Below, in pieces: positions 37,466-47,770 of a stretch of DNA of 64,000 nt. This DNA comes from Variovorax boronicumulans (GTDB lineage: Bacteria; Pseudomonadota; Gammaproteobacteria; Burkholderiales; Burkholderiaceae_C): positions 1,116,001-1,180,000 of the forward strand of contig NZ_JAUSSG010000001.1 of the NCBI RefSeq assembly GCF_030812215.1, in the 5' to 3' direction. The stretch's first letter is position 1. Each line of letters starts with the position of its first letter. The position numbers and the translations under genes are program-made. The notes under the pieces were generated by a model, which saw only the letters and a list, made by a program, of their open reading frames with translations, did no database searches and had not been told where the DNA came from.

Positions 37466-38212
37466 GTGAGCACCGCTTTGCAGGCCGACTCGACGCCCCT
37501 TCGCGTCGTGCTCGCGGCCGAATCGCTGCGCTTTGCATGGCCCGGCGTGAAGGCGCCCTGCATCGACATCGAGGCCTTCCGCATCACCGCCGGCGAATCG
37601 GTGTTTTTGCATGGCCCGAGCGGCTGCGGCAAGAGCACGCTGCTGTCGCTTCTGGCCGGCGTGCTGGTGGCCGACGAAGGCCGCGTCACGCTGCTGGGGC
37701 ACGACTGGTCCCAGCTCTCCAGCGCCGCGCGCGACCGCTGCCGCGTGGCCCATGTCGGCTACATCTTCCAGCAGTTCAACCTGCTGCCCTACCTGAGCGT
37801 GCTCGACAACGTCCTCCTGCCCTGCCGCTTTTCGGCCCGGCGCGAGGCACAGGCCGCACGCAAGGGCAGTTCGCGCGAAGAAGCCGAGCATCTGCTCGAC
37901 CAGATGGGCCTGGACCGCAACCTCTGGAAGCGCCAGGCGCTGCAGCTCTCCGTGGGCCAGCAGCAGCGCGTGGCCGCGGCGCGTGCGCTCATCGGCCAGC
38001 CCGAAGTGGTGATTGCCGACGAGCCGACCTCCGCACTCGACGAAGACCGCCGCGAGGCCTTTCTCGACGTGCTGCTGACAGCCTGCGTCGAGAACCACAG
38101 CGCCCTCGTCTTCGTGAGCCACGACCAGCGCATCGCGCAGCGCTTCGCGCGGCATGTGCTGCTGCCCGAGATCAACCGCGCCGCATCCAGCGCCATGGCG
38201 GTGGACGCATGA
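37466..38212 (+). CDS. ABC transporter ATP-binding protein (LolD/MacB-type, Zrg-like)
   Basis: 248 residues. Walker A GPSGCGKSTLLSLLAG, Q-loop YIFQQFNLLPYLSVLDNV, signature LSVGQQQRVAAARAL (V in place of the usual G), Walker B EVVIADEPTSALD and switch His in VFVSHDQRIA. The class is the LolD/MacB type, which powers mechanotransmission by FtsX-type permeases rather than import through a channel. GTG start at 37466, four bases after the DUF2796 stop. The cognate permease follows across a 55-bp repeat-derived spacer. Confidence 0.88.
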   Translation: MSTALQADSTPLRVVLAAESLRFAWPGVKAPCIDIEAFRITAGESVFLHGPSGCGKSTLLSLLAGVLVADEGRVTLLGHDWSQLSSAARDRCRVAHVGYIFQQFNLLPYLSVLDNVLLPCRFSARREAQAARKGSSREEAEHLLDQMGLDRNLWKRQALQLSVGQQQRVAAARALIGQPEVVIADEPTSALDEDRREAFLDVLLTACVENHSALVFVSHDQRIAQRFARHVLLPEINRAASSAMAVDA

Positions 38213-38267
38213 GCCGCCGGGCCGCTCCCAAGGTGAATACAGCAGCGCGTAGCGCGGAGGTCTACTG
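38213..38267. repeat. GC-rich intergenic repeat, copy D, ending in a ribosome binding site
   Basis: Begins with GCCGCCGGGCCGCTCCCAAG (38213-38232), exact reverse complement of 4721-4740 in copy A, and ends AGCGCGGAGGTCTACTG immediately before the permease ATG. GGAGGT is an ideal Shine-Dalgarno at the right distance. Compare copy C at 17138-17198, which ends AGCACGAAGGTGTACCG before purU. Confidence 0.6.
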
Positions 38268-39530
38268 ATGCGTGCGCTCTTCTCCATCGCATGGCGCAGC
38301 GCCTGGAACCGGCGCTTCACGCTCGCGCTCACCGTGTTCTCCATCGCGCTCTCGACCTTCCTTTTGCTCGGCGTCGAACGCATCCGCACCGAGCTGCGCG
38401 AGAACTTCGCCTCGTCCGTCTCGGGCACCGACCTCATCGTCGGCGCGCGCACCGGGTCCACGCAGCTCTTGCTCTACTCGGTGTTCCGCATCGGTGCCGC
38501 CACCAACAACATTTCGTGGAAGAGCGTGCAGGCGCTGGCCGCGCACCAGGGCGTCGACTGGGTCGTGCCGCTTTCGCTGGGCGATTCGCACCGCGGCTTC
38601 GCGGTGCTGGCCACGTCGCCCGAGTACTTCACCCGCTTTCGCTACGGAGACAAGCAACTCCTGAAGTTGCGCGAGGGCAAGCCCTTCAGCGAACTCTTCG
38701 ACGCGGTGGTGGGCGCCGAAGTGGCCGACAAGCTCGGCTACCACGTGGGCCAGAAGATCACGCTCGCGCACGGCAGCGGCGAGCTCAATGTGGCCGAGCA
38801 TGCCGACAAGCCCTTCACCGTGGTCGGCGTGCTCGCGCGCACCGGCACGCCGGTGGACCGCACGGTGCACATCGGCCTCGAAGCGATGGAGGCCATCCAC
38901 CTCGAATGGGTCGGCGGCGCGCCGATGCCGGGCGTGAAGATTCCCGCCGAGCAGGTGCGCAAGTTCGACCTCACGCCCAAGAACGTGACCGCCGCGCTCG
39001 TGGGCCTGAAGAACCGCGCCGCGGTGTTCGGCGTGCAGCGCTGGATTTCCACCTACAACGGCGAGCCGCTCATGGCCATCCTCCCCGGCGTGGCGCTCGA
39101 CGAGCTGTGGAGCGTGATCGGCATCGGCGAGAACGCGCTCTTGCTGATGTCGGCGCTGGTTGCGCTGGTGAGCCTCGCGGGCCTGGTGTCCGTGGTGATG
39201 GCGGGCCTGAACGAACGGCGGCGCGAACTGGCCGTGCTGCGCGCGGTGGGCGCGGGCCTTCGCCATGTGCTGGCCCTGCTCGCGCTCGAAGGTGCGATGG
39301 TCACCGTGCTGGGCGTGGCCTTCGGCGTGGTGATGGCGGTGCTCGGCATCGCCCTGCTCTCGCCGTGGCTGCAGTCGCAGTTCGGGCTGACATTGAGCCT
39401 CTCGGAACCTACACTCAACGAATGGCTGCTGATGGCGAGCCTGCTGGTCGCAGGCTGGCTGGCCAGCTTGCTCCCTGGCATTCGCGCCTACCGACTCTCA
39501 CTGGCGGACGGCCTCTCACCGAGGATTTGA
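38268..39530 (+). CDS. FtsX/MacB-type ABC permease (Zrg-like)
   Basis: 420 residues: one N-terminal membrane helix (about 12-33, RFTLALTVFSIALSTFLLLG), a large periplasmic domain (about 35-280) and three C-terminal helices (VGLKN to end, with ALLLMSALVALVSLAGLVSV and LLALEGAMVTVLGVAFGVVM), the LolC/MacB/FtsX topology. ELRENFASSVSGTDLIVGAR begins the periplasmic part. With the preceding ATPase it forms a mechanotransmission complex that probably works with the periplasmic DUF2796 and DUF3299 proteins encoded on each side. The substrate zinc is inferred from the Vibrio system. Confidence 0.87.
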   Translation: MRALFSIAWRSAWNRRFTLALTVFSIALSTFLLLGVERIRTELRENFASSVSGTDLIVGARTGSTQLLLYSVFRIGAATNNISWKSVQALAAHQGVDWVVPLSLGDSHRGFAVLATSPEYFTRFRYGDKQLLKLREGKPFSELFDAVVGAEVADKLGYHVGQKITLAHGSGELNVAEHADKPFTVVGVLARTGTPVDRTVHIGLEAMEAIHLEWVGGAPMPGVKIPAEQVRKFDLTPKNVTAALVGLKNRAAVFGVQRWISTYNGEPLMAILPGVALDELWSVIGIGENALLLMSALVALVSLAGLVSVVMAGLNERRRELAVLRAVGAGLRHVLALLALEGAMVTVLGVAFGVVMAVLGIALLSPWLQSQFGLTLSLSEPTLNEWLLMASLLVAGWLASLLPGIRAYRLSLADGLSPRI

Positions 39531-39533
39531 ACC

Positions 39534-40172
39534 ATGCGCATCGCAAAGAAGACTTCCACGATCACGGCTTTCAATCGGCTTTCAATGCTGCTGGCCGGCG
39601 CCGGCCTCGCAGCGATGGCATGGGCCGCCGAGCCCGCCCCCAAGGACACCACCGCATCGAACCCGCTCGGCGGCAAGGCCGTTGCACCCGCCGTTGCCAA
39701 GGGCACGCCGGGCCAGCCGCGCCAGATCACCTGGGAAGAGCTGGTGCCCAAGGACTGGGACCCGGCCAAGGAGTTCAAGGGCATGGACCTGAGCGCGCTG
39801 GACGACGGCGACCCGCGCGCCAACGAATTGCTCATGAAGATGCAGGAGGTGTCGAACAACGCACCGACCAATCCTGCGATGAACGGCGCCGAGATCAAGA
39901 TCCCCGGCTTCATCGTGCCGCTCGAAGAGGCCAAGGGCGAGGTCACCGAGTTCCTGCTCGTGCCCTACTTCGGCGCCTGCATCCACACGCCGCCGCCGCC
40001 GGCCAACCAGATCCTGCACGTCGTTCCGCAAAAGGGCGCCAAGTTCCGCGCCATGGACACCGTGTGGGTCACCGGCAAGCTGCAGACCCAACGCAACGAT
40101 TCGATGATGGGCGTGAGCGGCTACCACGTGAGCGCCAGCAGCGTCACCAAGTATTCGGGCGGCGCCAAGTAA
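39534..40172 (+). CDS. DUF3299 periplasmic protein
   Basis: 212 residues with a signal peptide (about 1-33, ending AMAWAA). The DUF3299 core is GFIVPLEEAKGEVTEFLLVP followed by YFGACIHTPPPPANQILHV and the closing VTGKLQT and SGYHVSAS. The Cys-His pair in GACIHTPPPP is the conserved, likely metal-binding element. The gene starts three bases after the permease stop. DUF3299 proteins accompany DUF2796/ABC operons, including the Vibrio zrg cluster. A strong hairpin follows at 40199. Confidence 0.85.
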   Translation: MRIAKKTSTITAFNRLSMLLAGAGLAAMAWAAEPAPKDTTASNPLGGKAVAPAVAKGTPGQPRQITWEELVPKDWDPAKEFKGMDLSALDDGDPRANELLMKMQEVSNNAPTNPAMNGAEIKIPGFIVPLEEAKGEVTEFLLVPYFGACIHTPPPPANQILHVVPQKGAKFRAMDTVWVTGKLQTQRNDSMMGVSGYHVSASSVTKYSGGAK

Positions 40173-40198
40173 GGCAAGCCCGCGCGATCCGTGGCCGC

Positions 40199-40224
40199 CC
40201 CATGTGGGCGATGCCCCACATGGG
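40199..40224. terminator. Strong hairpin after the DUF3299 gene (no T-tract)
   Basis: CCCATGTGGG (40199-40208), loop CGATGC, CCCACATGGG (40215-40224): a perfect 10-bp stem 26 bp after the stop. There is no T-run after it, so it is more likely an RNA-stabilising 3' hairpin or an inefficient terminator than a standard intrinsic one. Confidence 0.5.
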
Positions 40225-40340
40225 CAGCAGCGCGCGGACGACACAGACGGTTGCATCACCGGCGCAGAGTCGGTCATCGCAGACCGTCAGGGACCGTTGA
40301 GAGAGTCAGGCGTGACGTCGGCGCCTTGATGGAACTCCAG

Positions 40341-42416
<2,076 letters not shown>

Positions 42417-42443
42417 GGCTGGGGTCGGCCTTCCTCTCGTCTC

Positions 42444-43712
42444 TTACTGCTTGCCGATTTCCGTCAGCAGGCGCGTGACGAGGTAGATGCGCGGCACGAT
42501 CGAATCGACTTCGATGTATTCGTCGCGTGCGTGGTAGCCGAAGCCCGCGAGGCCGAAGCTCTCGACCACCGTCGCCTTGCCCGAGCGGCCCGCATAGCCC
42601 GCGTCGGTGCCGCCGCCGGTCATCGGCGTCAACGCGAGGTCGCGGTCGATTTCCTTGTAAATCGCCTGCGCCTTCTCTGCCAATGCGCGACCCTTCGCGC
42701 CCGCCACGAATGCTGGGCGGCCGACCTCGACCTTCACCGTCGTCTCGGTGTCGGGAATCAGCTTGCCGCTCGCGATCTTCGCCTGCAGCACTTCGTTGAG
42801 TTTCTTCTCGGCGCCCGGCTGCGTGATGCGGATGTCGCCCAGTGCCTGCGCCTTCTCGGTGATCTGGTTGATCGGGCCGGTGGCGCGCGCCACGGTCCAG
42901 TTGAGCGTCACGCCCGGGATGTCTTTCGCGAGGTCCTTGGTCTGCAGCATCTGGTACGACAGCTCGTACAGCGCGTTGCGGCCCAGCTCGGGCGCGGCAC
43001 CCGCGTGCGCCGCGCGGCCCTTCACTTCCATCGTCGCCTGCGCAATGCCGGCCGCGCCGAGCAGCAGCGACTCGCCCTTGGCCACCGACTTGGCCGCCGT
43101 CGGTTCGAACGACAGCACCGTATCGTGCAGGTCGGCCGTGGTGGCGATGAGTTCGCCCGAGCCCACCGAGCCCACTTCTTCGTCGGGGTTCACCAGCACG
43201 GTGACCGTGTCGTAGTCGCGCCAGCCCGCATCGGCGAGGATCTTCAGCGAGGCCAGCATCACCGCGATGCCGCCCTTGTCGTCGGCTATGCCGGGGCCGT
43301 AGATGCGGTTGCCGTCCACCTTGTAAGGCTGGCTGCCGAGGATGCCGGCCGCATACACCGTGTCCATGTGGCCCTGCAGCATGATCTTGCGCTTGCCCGT
43401 GCCCTTCCGCGTGCCGATGACGATGTCCGCGCCCGCGCCGGCTTCTGTCTTGCGGCGCTCGGTCTTGAAGCCCGCGGCCTTCAGGCGCCCCTCGATCACG
43501 TCGGCCATCTTGAGCAGGCCCTCGACGTTCAGGCTGCCCGATTCGATCTGCACCATCTCCTTCAGGTTGTCGATGACGGCGGGCTGCGCCTTCTCTGCGG
43601 CGGCGAGCAGCTTGGCATCGGGCGCGGCCTGCACGGCGATGGCGGCCAGGGCGAGACCGGAGGCCAGCGCGATGGAACGCAGGGCGAAGAAGGACGAAGA
43701 GTGCATGGACAT
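42444..43712 (-). CDS. Secreted M20 metallopeptidase, glutamate carboxypeptidase (CPG2-like)
   Basis: 422 residues with a signal peptide (ending AVQAAPD). Zinc peptidase of the M20A/CPG2 type: first ligand in IMLQGHMDTVYAAG, bridging Asp in IYGPGIADDKGG, catalytic Glu and ligand in NPDEEVGSVGS, and the last His in FGYHARDEYIEVD. A lid/dimerisation domain is inserted at about 215-330 (GRAAHAGAAPELGRNALYEL). CPG2 removes C-terminal glutamate from folates and similar peptides; the natural role here is probably peptide or folate scavenging in the periplasm. ATG 43712 (MSMHSSSF) has GGGAACC upstream. Confidence 0.88.
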   Translation of the reverse strand: MSMHSSSFFALRSIALASGLALAAIAVQAAPDAKLLAAAEKAQPAVIDNLKEMVQIESGSLNVEGLLKMADVIEGRLKAAGFKTERRKTEAGAGADIVIGTRKGTGKRKIMLQGHMDTVYAAGILGSQPYKVDGNRIYGPGIADDKGGIAVMLASLKILADAGWRDYDTVTVLVNPDEEVGSVGSGELIATTADLHDTVLSFEPTAAKSVAKGESLLLGAAGIAQATMEVKGRAAHAGAAPELGRNALYELSYQMLQTKDLAKDIPGVTLNWTVARATGPINQITEKAQALGDIRITQPGAEKKLNEVLQAKIASGKLIPDTETTVKVEVGRPAFVAGAKGRALAEKAQAIYKEIDRDLALTPMTGGGTDAGYAGRSGKATVVESFGLAGFGYHARDEYIEVDSIVPRIYLVTRLLTEIGKQ

Positions 43713-43846
43713 GAGGGTTCCCGTTTGGCTGAAGTGAATGGCGGGCGACAGCATAGCGGCGGCATGGGAGAAGGCTGCGCAAATCGGCGACAGCGCGACG
43801 CTACGTCCAGCGGCGATGCGGCCCCCCGGCGCACGATCCTCAGTTC

Positions 43847-44299
43847 TCAGCGCATCGGGCCGTACTGCTGCCGAAAACGCTCCTGCAACTCGATCGCGCC
43901 GCGCATTCTCGGATCAGCCATGTCGCGCCGCATGCGCTCCTTGTCGGCGGCATCCCTCCTCATCGCCTCCACCAGCCGGTTCTGGTCTTCCTGTCTTTCG
44001 CTTCTCTGGCGCTCCCTGTGCTCCCGGGTCTCGCGCAAGTCGGCGTCTGCCTTGGCCCGCTCCTCCCGCTCATTGGTTGCGCCGTCACGCGGACGGCCCA
44101 AGGCCTTGAGGATTCCCAGCAGCGTAAACGCGAGGCCACTCCGCACCGGGTTTGCCTGTTCCTTCGCGGGCTGGCTATCGCCTGGCACCTCCGCAGGCAC
44201 TCTGTGAGCCGATGCGCATCCTGTGACGGCGGCGAACAGGAGCGGAATCAAGACGACGCCGACGAAAGCGCGCTGAATAGACGATGAAGAAGAGGCCAT
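43847..44299 (-). CDS. Small charged lipoprotein, unknown function
   Basis: 150 residues when started at ATG 44299. Residues 1-28 form a lipoprotein signal with lipobox AVTGC. The mature part has a short hydrophobic stretch (LAFTLLGILKALG) and then a highly charged, heptad-like region rich in R, E and D (EREERAKADADLRETREHRE, RQRSERQEDQNRLVEAMRR), likely a coiled coil. No family is recognised. No good SD, so the start and even the gene are less certain; the signal peptide and continuous helix pattern argue that it is real. Confidence 0.55.
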   Translation of the reverse strand: MASSSSSIQRAFVGVVLIPLLFAAVTGCASAHRVPAEVPGDSQPAKEQANPVRSGLAFTLLGILKALGRPRDGATNEREERAKADADLRETREHRERQRSERQEDQNRLVEAMRRDAADKERMRRDMADPRMRGAIELQERFRQQYGPMR

Positions 44300-44525
44300 G
44301 GCGTTGCATTGTCGAAAGCGAGCTGGTGCTGCAACAGTGTTGAAAGTCATGGCTGTGTAAAGCGGCAAGGCTGCGAAGACGCCGATGACCATGGGGATCC
44401 CTCATGCATCCGCCGGCATCCTGCATGCGCATGTCGTACGGCAGAATTCGGCCGGAAGCGGGCGCGCTCTTCACGCCAAGACAGCATGCGTTCGAGACCC
44501 TGACACACAGGAAGGAGGACTGGCG

Positions 44526-44876
44526 ATGCCCAGGCATTCAATTTTCGCGATGGCCTTCGCGAAGGTCTATCCGATGTACGTTCAAAAAGCGGAACGCAAG
44601 GGCCGAACGAAAGAAGAAGTCGACCAGATCATTTGCTGGCTGACAGGCTACGACGAAGCAGGACTGCGTCGGCAGATCGAACGGCAGAACGATTTCCAGA
44701 CTTTCTTCGCCGAAGCGCCGGCCCTTCACCCGAACAGCCCGCTCATCAAGGGCGTGGTCTGCGGCGTTCGCGTGGAAGACATCGACGATCCGCTCATGCA
44801 GAAGATCCGCTACCTGGACAAGCTGATCGACGAGCTTGCCAAAGGGAAGGCGATGGAAAAAATTCTGCGGGTGTAG
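44526..44876 (+). CDS. DUF2200 family protein
   Basis: 116 residues, matching DUF2200 along its full length: the start [59 protein letters not shown] and [20 protein letters not shown]. Cytosolic, with no catalytic motif that I can name. GGAGG lies eight bases before ATG 44526 and fixes the start. It stands alone between convergent and divergent neighbours. Confidence 0.88.
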   Translation: MPRHSIFAMAFAKVYPMYVQKAERKGRTKEEVDQIICWLTGYDEAGLRRQIERQNDFQTFFAEAPALHPNSPLIKGVVCGVRVEDIDDPLMQKIRYLDKLIDELAKGKAMEKILRV

Positions 44877-44997
44877 GTTGTGAAGGTCAGCGCCGGAAGC
44901 AGAGGCTCTCCCGAAGGCGCCTGCCTGCAGCAACTGTTCGATCTGGCCACGACGGTAGAGGCCGTGCAGCTGCGGTGAGCGGCACGGCGCCTCGAAC

Positions 44998-45933
44998 TCA
45001 CACCACAGGCAACAAGGCCCCCGTCATCAACCGCAGGTTCTGCACCGCCGCCCCTGCGGCCCCTTTGCCCAGGTTGTCCAGGACGGCGCTCAAGACGATC
45101 TGCCCCGTGCGCTCATTCCACGCGACACCAAGGCTCATGTCGTTCGAGCCGTTGTGCACTTGCGGATCGAGCTCCGTCATCGGTGCGCCAGAAGACATCG
45201 GCATCACGCGCACATGCACTGCATCGCGGTACCGTTCCACGAGGCACTCATGGATGCGAGCGCCAGACACACCGGCGGGAAGCATCCGCGCGTGCAGCCC
45301 GATGGTGAGCACGATGCCCTGCCGGTAGCTGCCATAGGCCGGCACGAAGATGGGCCGCTCCGTCAAGCCGGCATACGTCTCGATTTCCGGCACGTGCTTG
45401 TGCTCGAGCGCAAGGCCATAGACCTTCAGTGAATGCGCCCCAGCGCCCACCCCGGCCTCGTACGCTTCCACCCCCGCCCTGCCCTGGCCCGAATAGCCCG
45501 AGACGGCCTGAATGACCAGCGGATAGTCGGCAGGCAACAGCCCCGCATCCGTCAGGGGTCGCAGCAAGGCAACCGCGGCCGTGGGGTAGCAGCCCGGATT
45601 CGTGACCCGCAGTGCCGACGCGATGCGCTCGCCCTGTTGCGCATCGAGTTCCGGCAGGCCATAGACCCAGCCCGGGCTGGTGCGGTGCGCCGAGCTGGCG
45701 TCGATGACGCGCACCGAAGGGTTCTCGATCATCGCCACCGCATCGCGCGCAGCGGCATCGGGCAGGCACAGGATGGCGATGTCGCTCTCGTTCAGGGCGG
45801 CCCGGCGGGCGGCCGCATCCTTGCGCAGGTTGGCCGGCAATGTGCGAATGCGAAATTCCCCGCCGCGCAGGCGGTTCTGCAGGTCAAGGCCGGTGGTGCC
45901 CTGGTCGCCGTCGATGAAGATGTTGAGGTCCAT
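44998..45933 (-). CDS. argC: N-acetyl-gamma-glutamyl-phosphate reductase, short (type 2) form
   Basis: 311 residues, the short ArgC2 class of arginine biosynthesis. NADP-binding start [19 protein letters not shown], catalytic C115 in [15 protein letters not shown], the substrate loop [14 protein letters not shown] and [20 protein letters not shown] at the end. It reduces N-acetylglutamyl phosphate to the semialdehyde. No other arginine gene is adjacent. A LysR gene is divergent across 82 bp and probably controls it. The full set of residues suggests an active enzyme. Confidence 0.92.
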   Translation of the reverse strand: MDLNIFIDGDQGTTGLDLQNRLRGGEFRIRTLPANLRKDAAARRAALNESDIAILCLPDAAARDAVAMIENPSVRVIDASSAHRTSPGWVYGLPELDAQQGERIASALRVTNPGCYPTAAVALLRPLTDAGLLPADYPLVIQAVSGYSGQGRAGVEAYEAGVGAGAHSLKVYGLALEHKHVPEIETYAGLTERPIFVPAYGSYRQGIVLTIGLHARMLPAGVSGARIHECLVERYRDAVHVRVMPMSSGAPMTELDPQVHNGSNDMSLGVAWNERTGQIVLSAVLDNLGKGAAGAAVQNLRLMTGALLPVV

Positions 45934-46015
45934 GGGGCGCGATGGTAGGGACGCAGCCTCGATGGCTCCAGCTAAATATACGCAATGCAGGATTAAGAAA
46001 AGTTAAATTAGCGCG

Positions 46016-46918
46016 ATGCGAGAACTCAGCCTTGACCATCTGCGCACCCTCGTCGCCATTGCCGACCTCGGCTCCCTGGCCAACGCCGCGCGCGCCCTTC
46101 ACCTGGCGGCGCCCACCGTCACCGTTCAGATCGCGGAACTGGAGTCGCGCCTGGGTGGCCAGTTGCTCGTTCGCGGGCGAGGGCCCGCGCAAGCGACCGC
46201 CTTGGGCGAGCGATTCATCGCGCGTGCCCGCAGGCTGCTCGCGGACGCGGACGACGCCGTGGAAGACGTTCGACGCCAGCTCGCCGGCCAAACGGGCCGC
46301 GTGCGGGTGGGAGCCTCGACAGGCACCATTGCGCACCTGCTGCCGCCCGCGCTCAAGCGCCTTGCCCGGCACCATCCCGGCATCGACGTCAACGTGCAGG
46401 TACTGACCTCCAACGACAGCATGGCCCGGCTCGCCGCGGGCAGCCTGGACCTGGCGGTCGTGGCACTGCCGCAGGCGCCTGTGCGCGGCGTTCATGTCAC
46501 GCCGCTGAGGCGCGAGGCGGTCGTCGCCTTTCTGCCGGCGGACTGGAAGGCGCCCCGGCGGCTGACCCCACAGTGGCTGGCCGAACGGCCGCTGATCATG
46601 AACGACGCCTCCACACGTCTTTACCGGCTGACCGCGGAATGGTTCTCCGCGGCTGGCGTGCATTGCCGGCCGCGCATCGAGCTCAACTACAACGATGCGA
46701 TCAGGACACTGGTCGCGGCCGGCTATGGAGCGGCCTTGCTGCCGGAGGAATCGCACGGCGACAACGAGCCTGCGCGTGATCCTCGCATCGCCATTCGTCC
46801 GCTCAGTCCGGCGCTGTGGCGGCAGCTGGGTCTCGCGGTGAGCGACCGAGGCGCGAGCGGGCCGACGCGTTTCGTGCTGGAGGCGTTGCAGCCTGAGAAG
46901 CACGCTTCGGCGGCTTGA
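46016..46918 (+). CDS. LysR-family transcriptional regulator next to argC
   Basis: 300 residues. Helix-turn-helix at about 1-62 (LSLDHLRTLVAIADLGSLAN-type start, TVTVQIAELESRLGGQLLVR), effector domain from about 90 (RVRVGASTGTIAHLLPPALK, SLDLAVVALPQAPVRG, GYGAALLPEESHGD). Divergent from argC, with AT-rich DNA (TAAATATACGCA and TTAAGAAAAGTTAA, a short palindrome) between the genes. An MFS transporter remnant lies immediately downstream on the other strand. The ligand could be an amino acid, but this is only contextual. Confidence 0.88.
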   Translation: MRELSLDHLRTLVAIADLGSLANAARALHLAAPTVTVQIAELESRLGGQLLVRGRGPAQATALGERFIARARRLLADADDAVEDVRRQLAGQTGRVRVGASTGTIAHLLPPALKRLARHHPGIDVNVQVLTSNDSMARLAAGSLDLAVVALPQAPVRGVHVTPLRREAVVAFLPADWKAPRRLTPQWLAERPLIMNDASTRLYRLTAEWFSAAGVHCRPRIELNYNDAIRTLVAAGYGAALLPEESHGDNEPARDPRIAIRPLSPALWRQLGLAVSDRGASGPTRFVLEALQPEKHASAA

Positions 46919-47131
46919 GTCGATCGCGGAGAACGCGCTGATCGACGTGGCCGCGATCGGCGGCGACCGGCAGCGTGGCCAGCGACTGGACGCCGGTGGC
47001 CCAGCCCACGGCGGCAGCACCGAACCCGAGGCGGTTGCGCACCTCGAGGGCGAGGGCGCCAGGGGAATGCTGATTGCAAGGAATCCGAGGAAGACCGCCA
47101 GCACCACGGGAGCGAGCCATCCGCTCTCGCG
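46919..47131 (-). pseudogene. Remnant of an MFS transporter gene (N-terminal part, frameshifted)
   Basis: On the minus strand, WLAPVVLAVFLGFLAISIPL (about 47131-47060) is a typical first helix of an MFS efflux permease. The next conserved part, ALALEVRNRLGFGAAAVGW then ATGVQSLATL, follows directly but in another frame, so one or two bases have been lost or gained at the join. After about 65 residues the homology stops near the LysR end and the remaining about eleven helices are absent. No intact open frame covers it. It is the leftover of a deleted transporter gene between the LysR and methyltransferase genes. Confidence 0.65.
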
Positions 47132-47134
47132 ATG

Positions 47135-47770
47135 TCACTTCTTGCGGGCCACGATGTAGGGGCGGTTGTCATTGCCCTTCGTTGCGTGGTTCTCGGTGGC
47201 GAGTATTTCGAAGCCCGCCGCTTCGACGTGGCGGCCCAGTTCACTCGCGCGAAAGATGCCGGCATGCGGTGCCTTGCCGATCGCTCGCATCACGGGCAAT
47301 GCAAGGCGGATGAGCGGGTTCATGTCGCCGACGCAGGGTGTCTTGGAGATGAACAAACCGGCTGGCGTGAGCACGGTGCGAATGGCGTGCAATGTGCCGG
47401 GCAGGTCGTGCACCAGGTGCAGGTAGTTGAATCCCAGGACGGCGTCGAACCGCGCGACCTCCGATGCCAGCACCTCTGCGGTCGCGGTGCGGAAAGCCAG
47501 AGCCGGTACAGGGCTCGCGGCGTGCTTGTCATTGGCGATCGCGATCATTCCGACGGAGATATCCGTCGCAAGGTAAGCAGCGGCATGGCCCGCAAGCCGC
47601 AGCGCCGTCGTTCCCGTTCCGCAACCCAGCTCCAGCACCTTGGTGTTCGGGTTCAACAGGGCGCGCGTGCGGTCCAGCGTGCGCTCGTAGCCAGCCGGGT
47701 CTGCGACCGCGCTCGTCGCATACCTGGTTGAAGTCCGGTCCCAGAATTTCGCGTCGCTCTCCGTGCTCAT
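47135..47770 (-). CDS. Class I SAM-dependent methyltransferase
   Basis: 211 residues with the Rossmann methyltransferase core: motif I VLELGCGTGTTALRLAG, motif II-like YLATDISVGMIAIA, FDAVLGFNYLHLVHDLPGTL for motif IV, and PAGLFISKTPCVGDMN. It ends ENHATKGNDNRPYIVARKK. The substrate is unknown; the fold resembles small-molecule methyltransferases. Its ATG overlaps the stop of the upstream SUKH-like gene (ATGA), so the two are translated together. Confidence 0.87.
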   Translation of the reverse strand: MSTESDAKFWDRTSTRYATSAVADPAGYERTLDRTRALLNPNTKVLELGCGTGTTALRLAGHAAAYLATDISVGMIAIANDKHAASPVPALAFRTATAEVLASEVARFDAVLGFNYLHLVHDLPGTLHAIRTVLTPAGLFISKTPCVGDMNPLIRLALPVMRAIGKAPHAGIFRASELGRHVEAAGFEILATENHATKGNDNRPYIVARKK

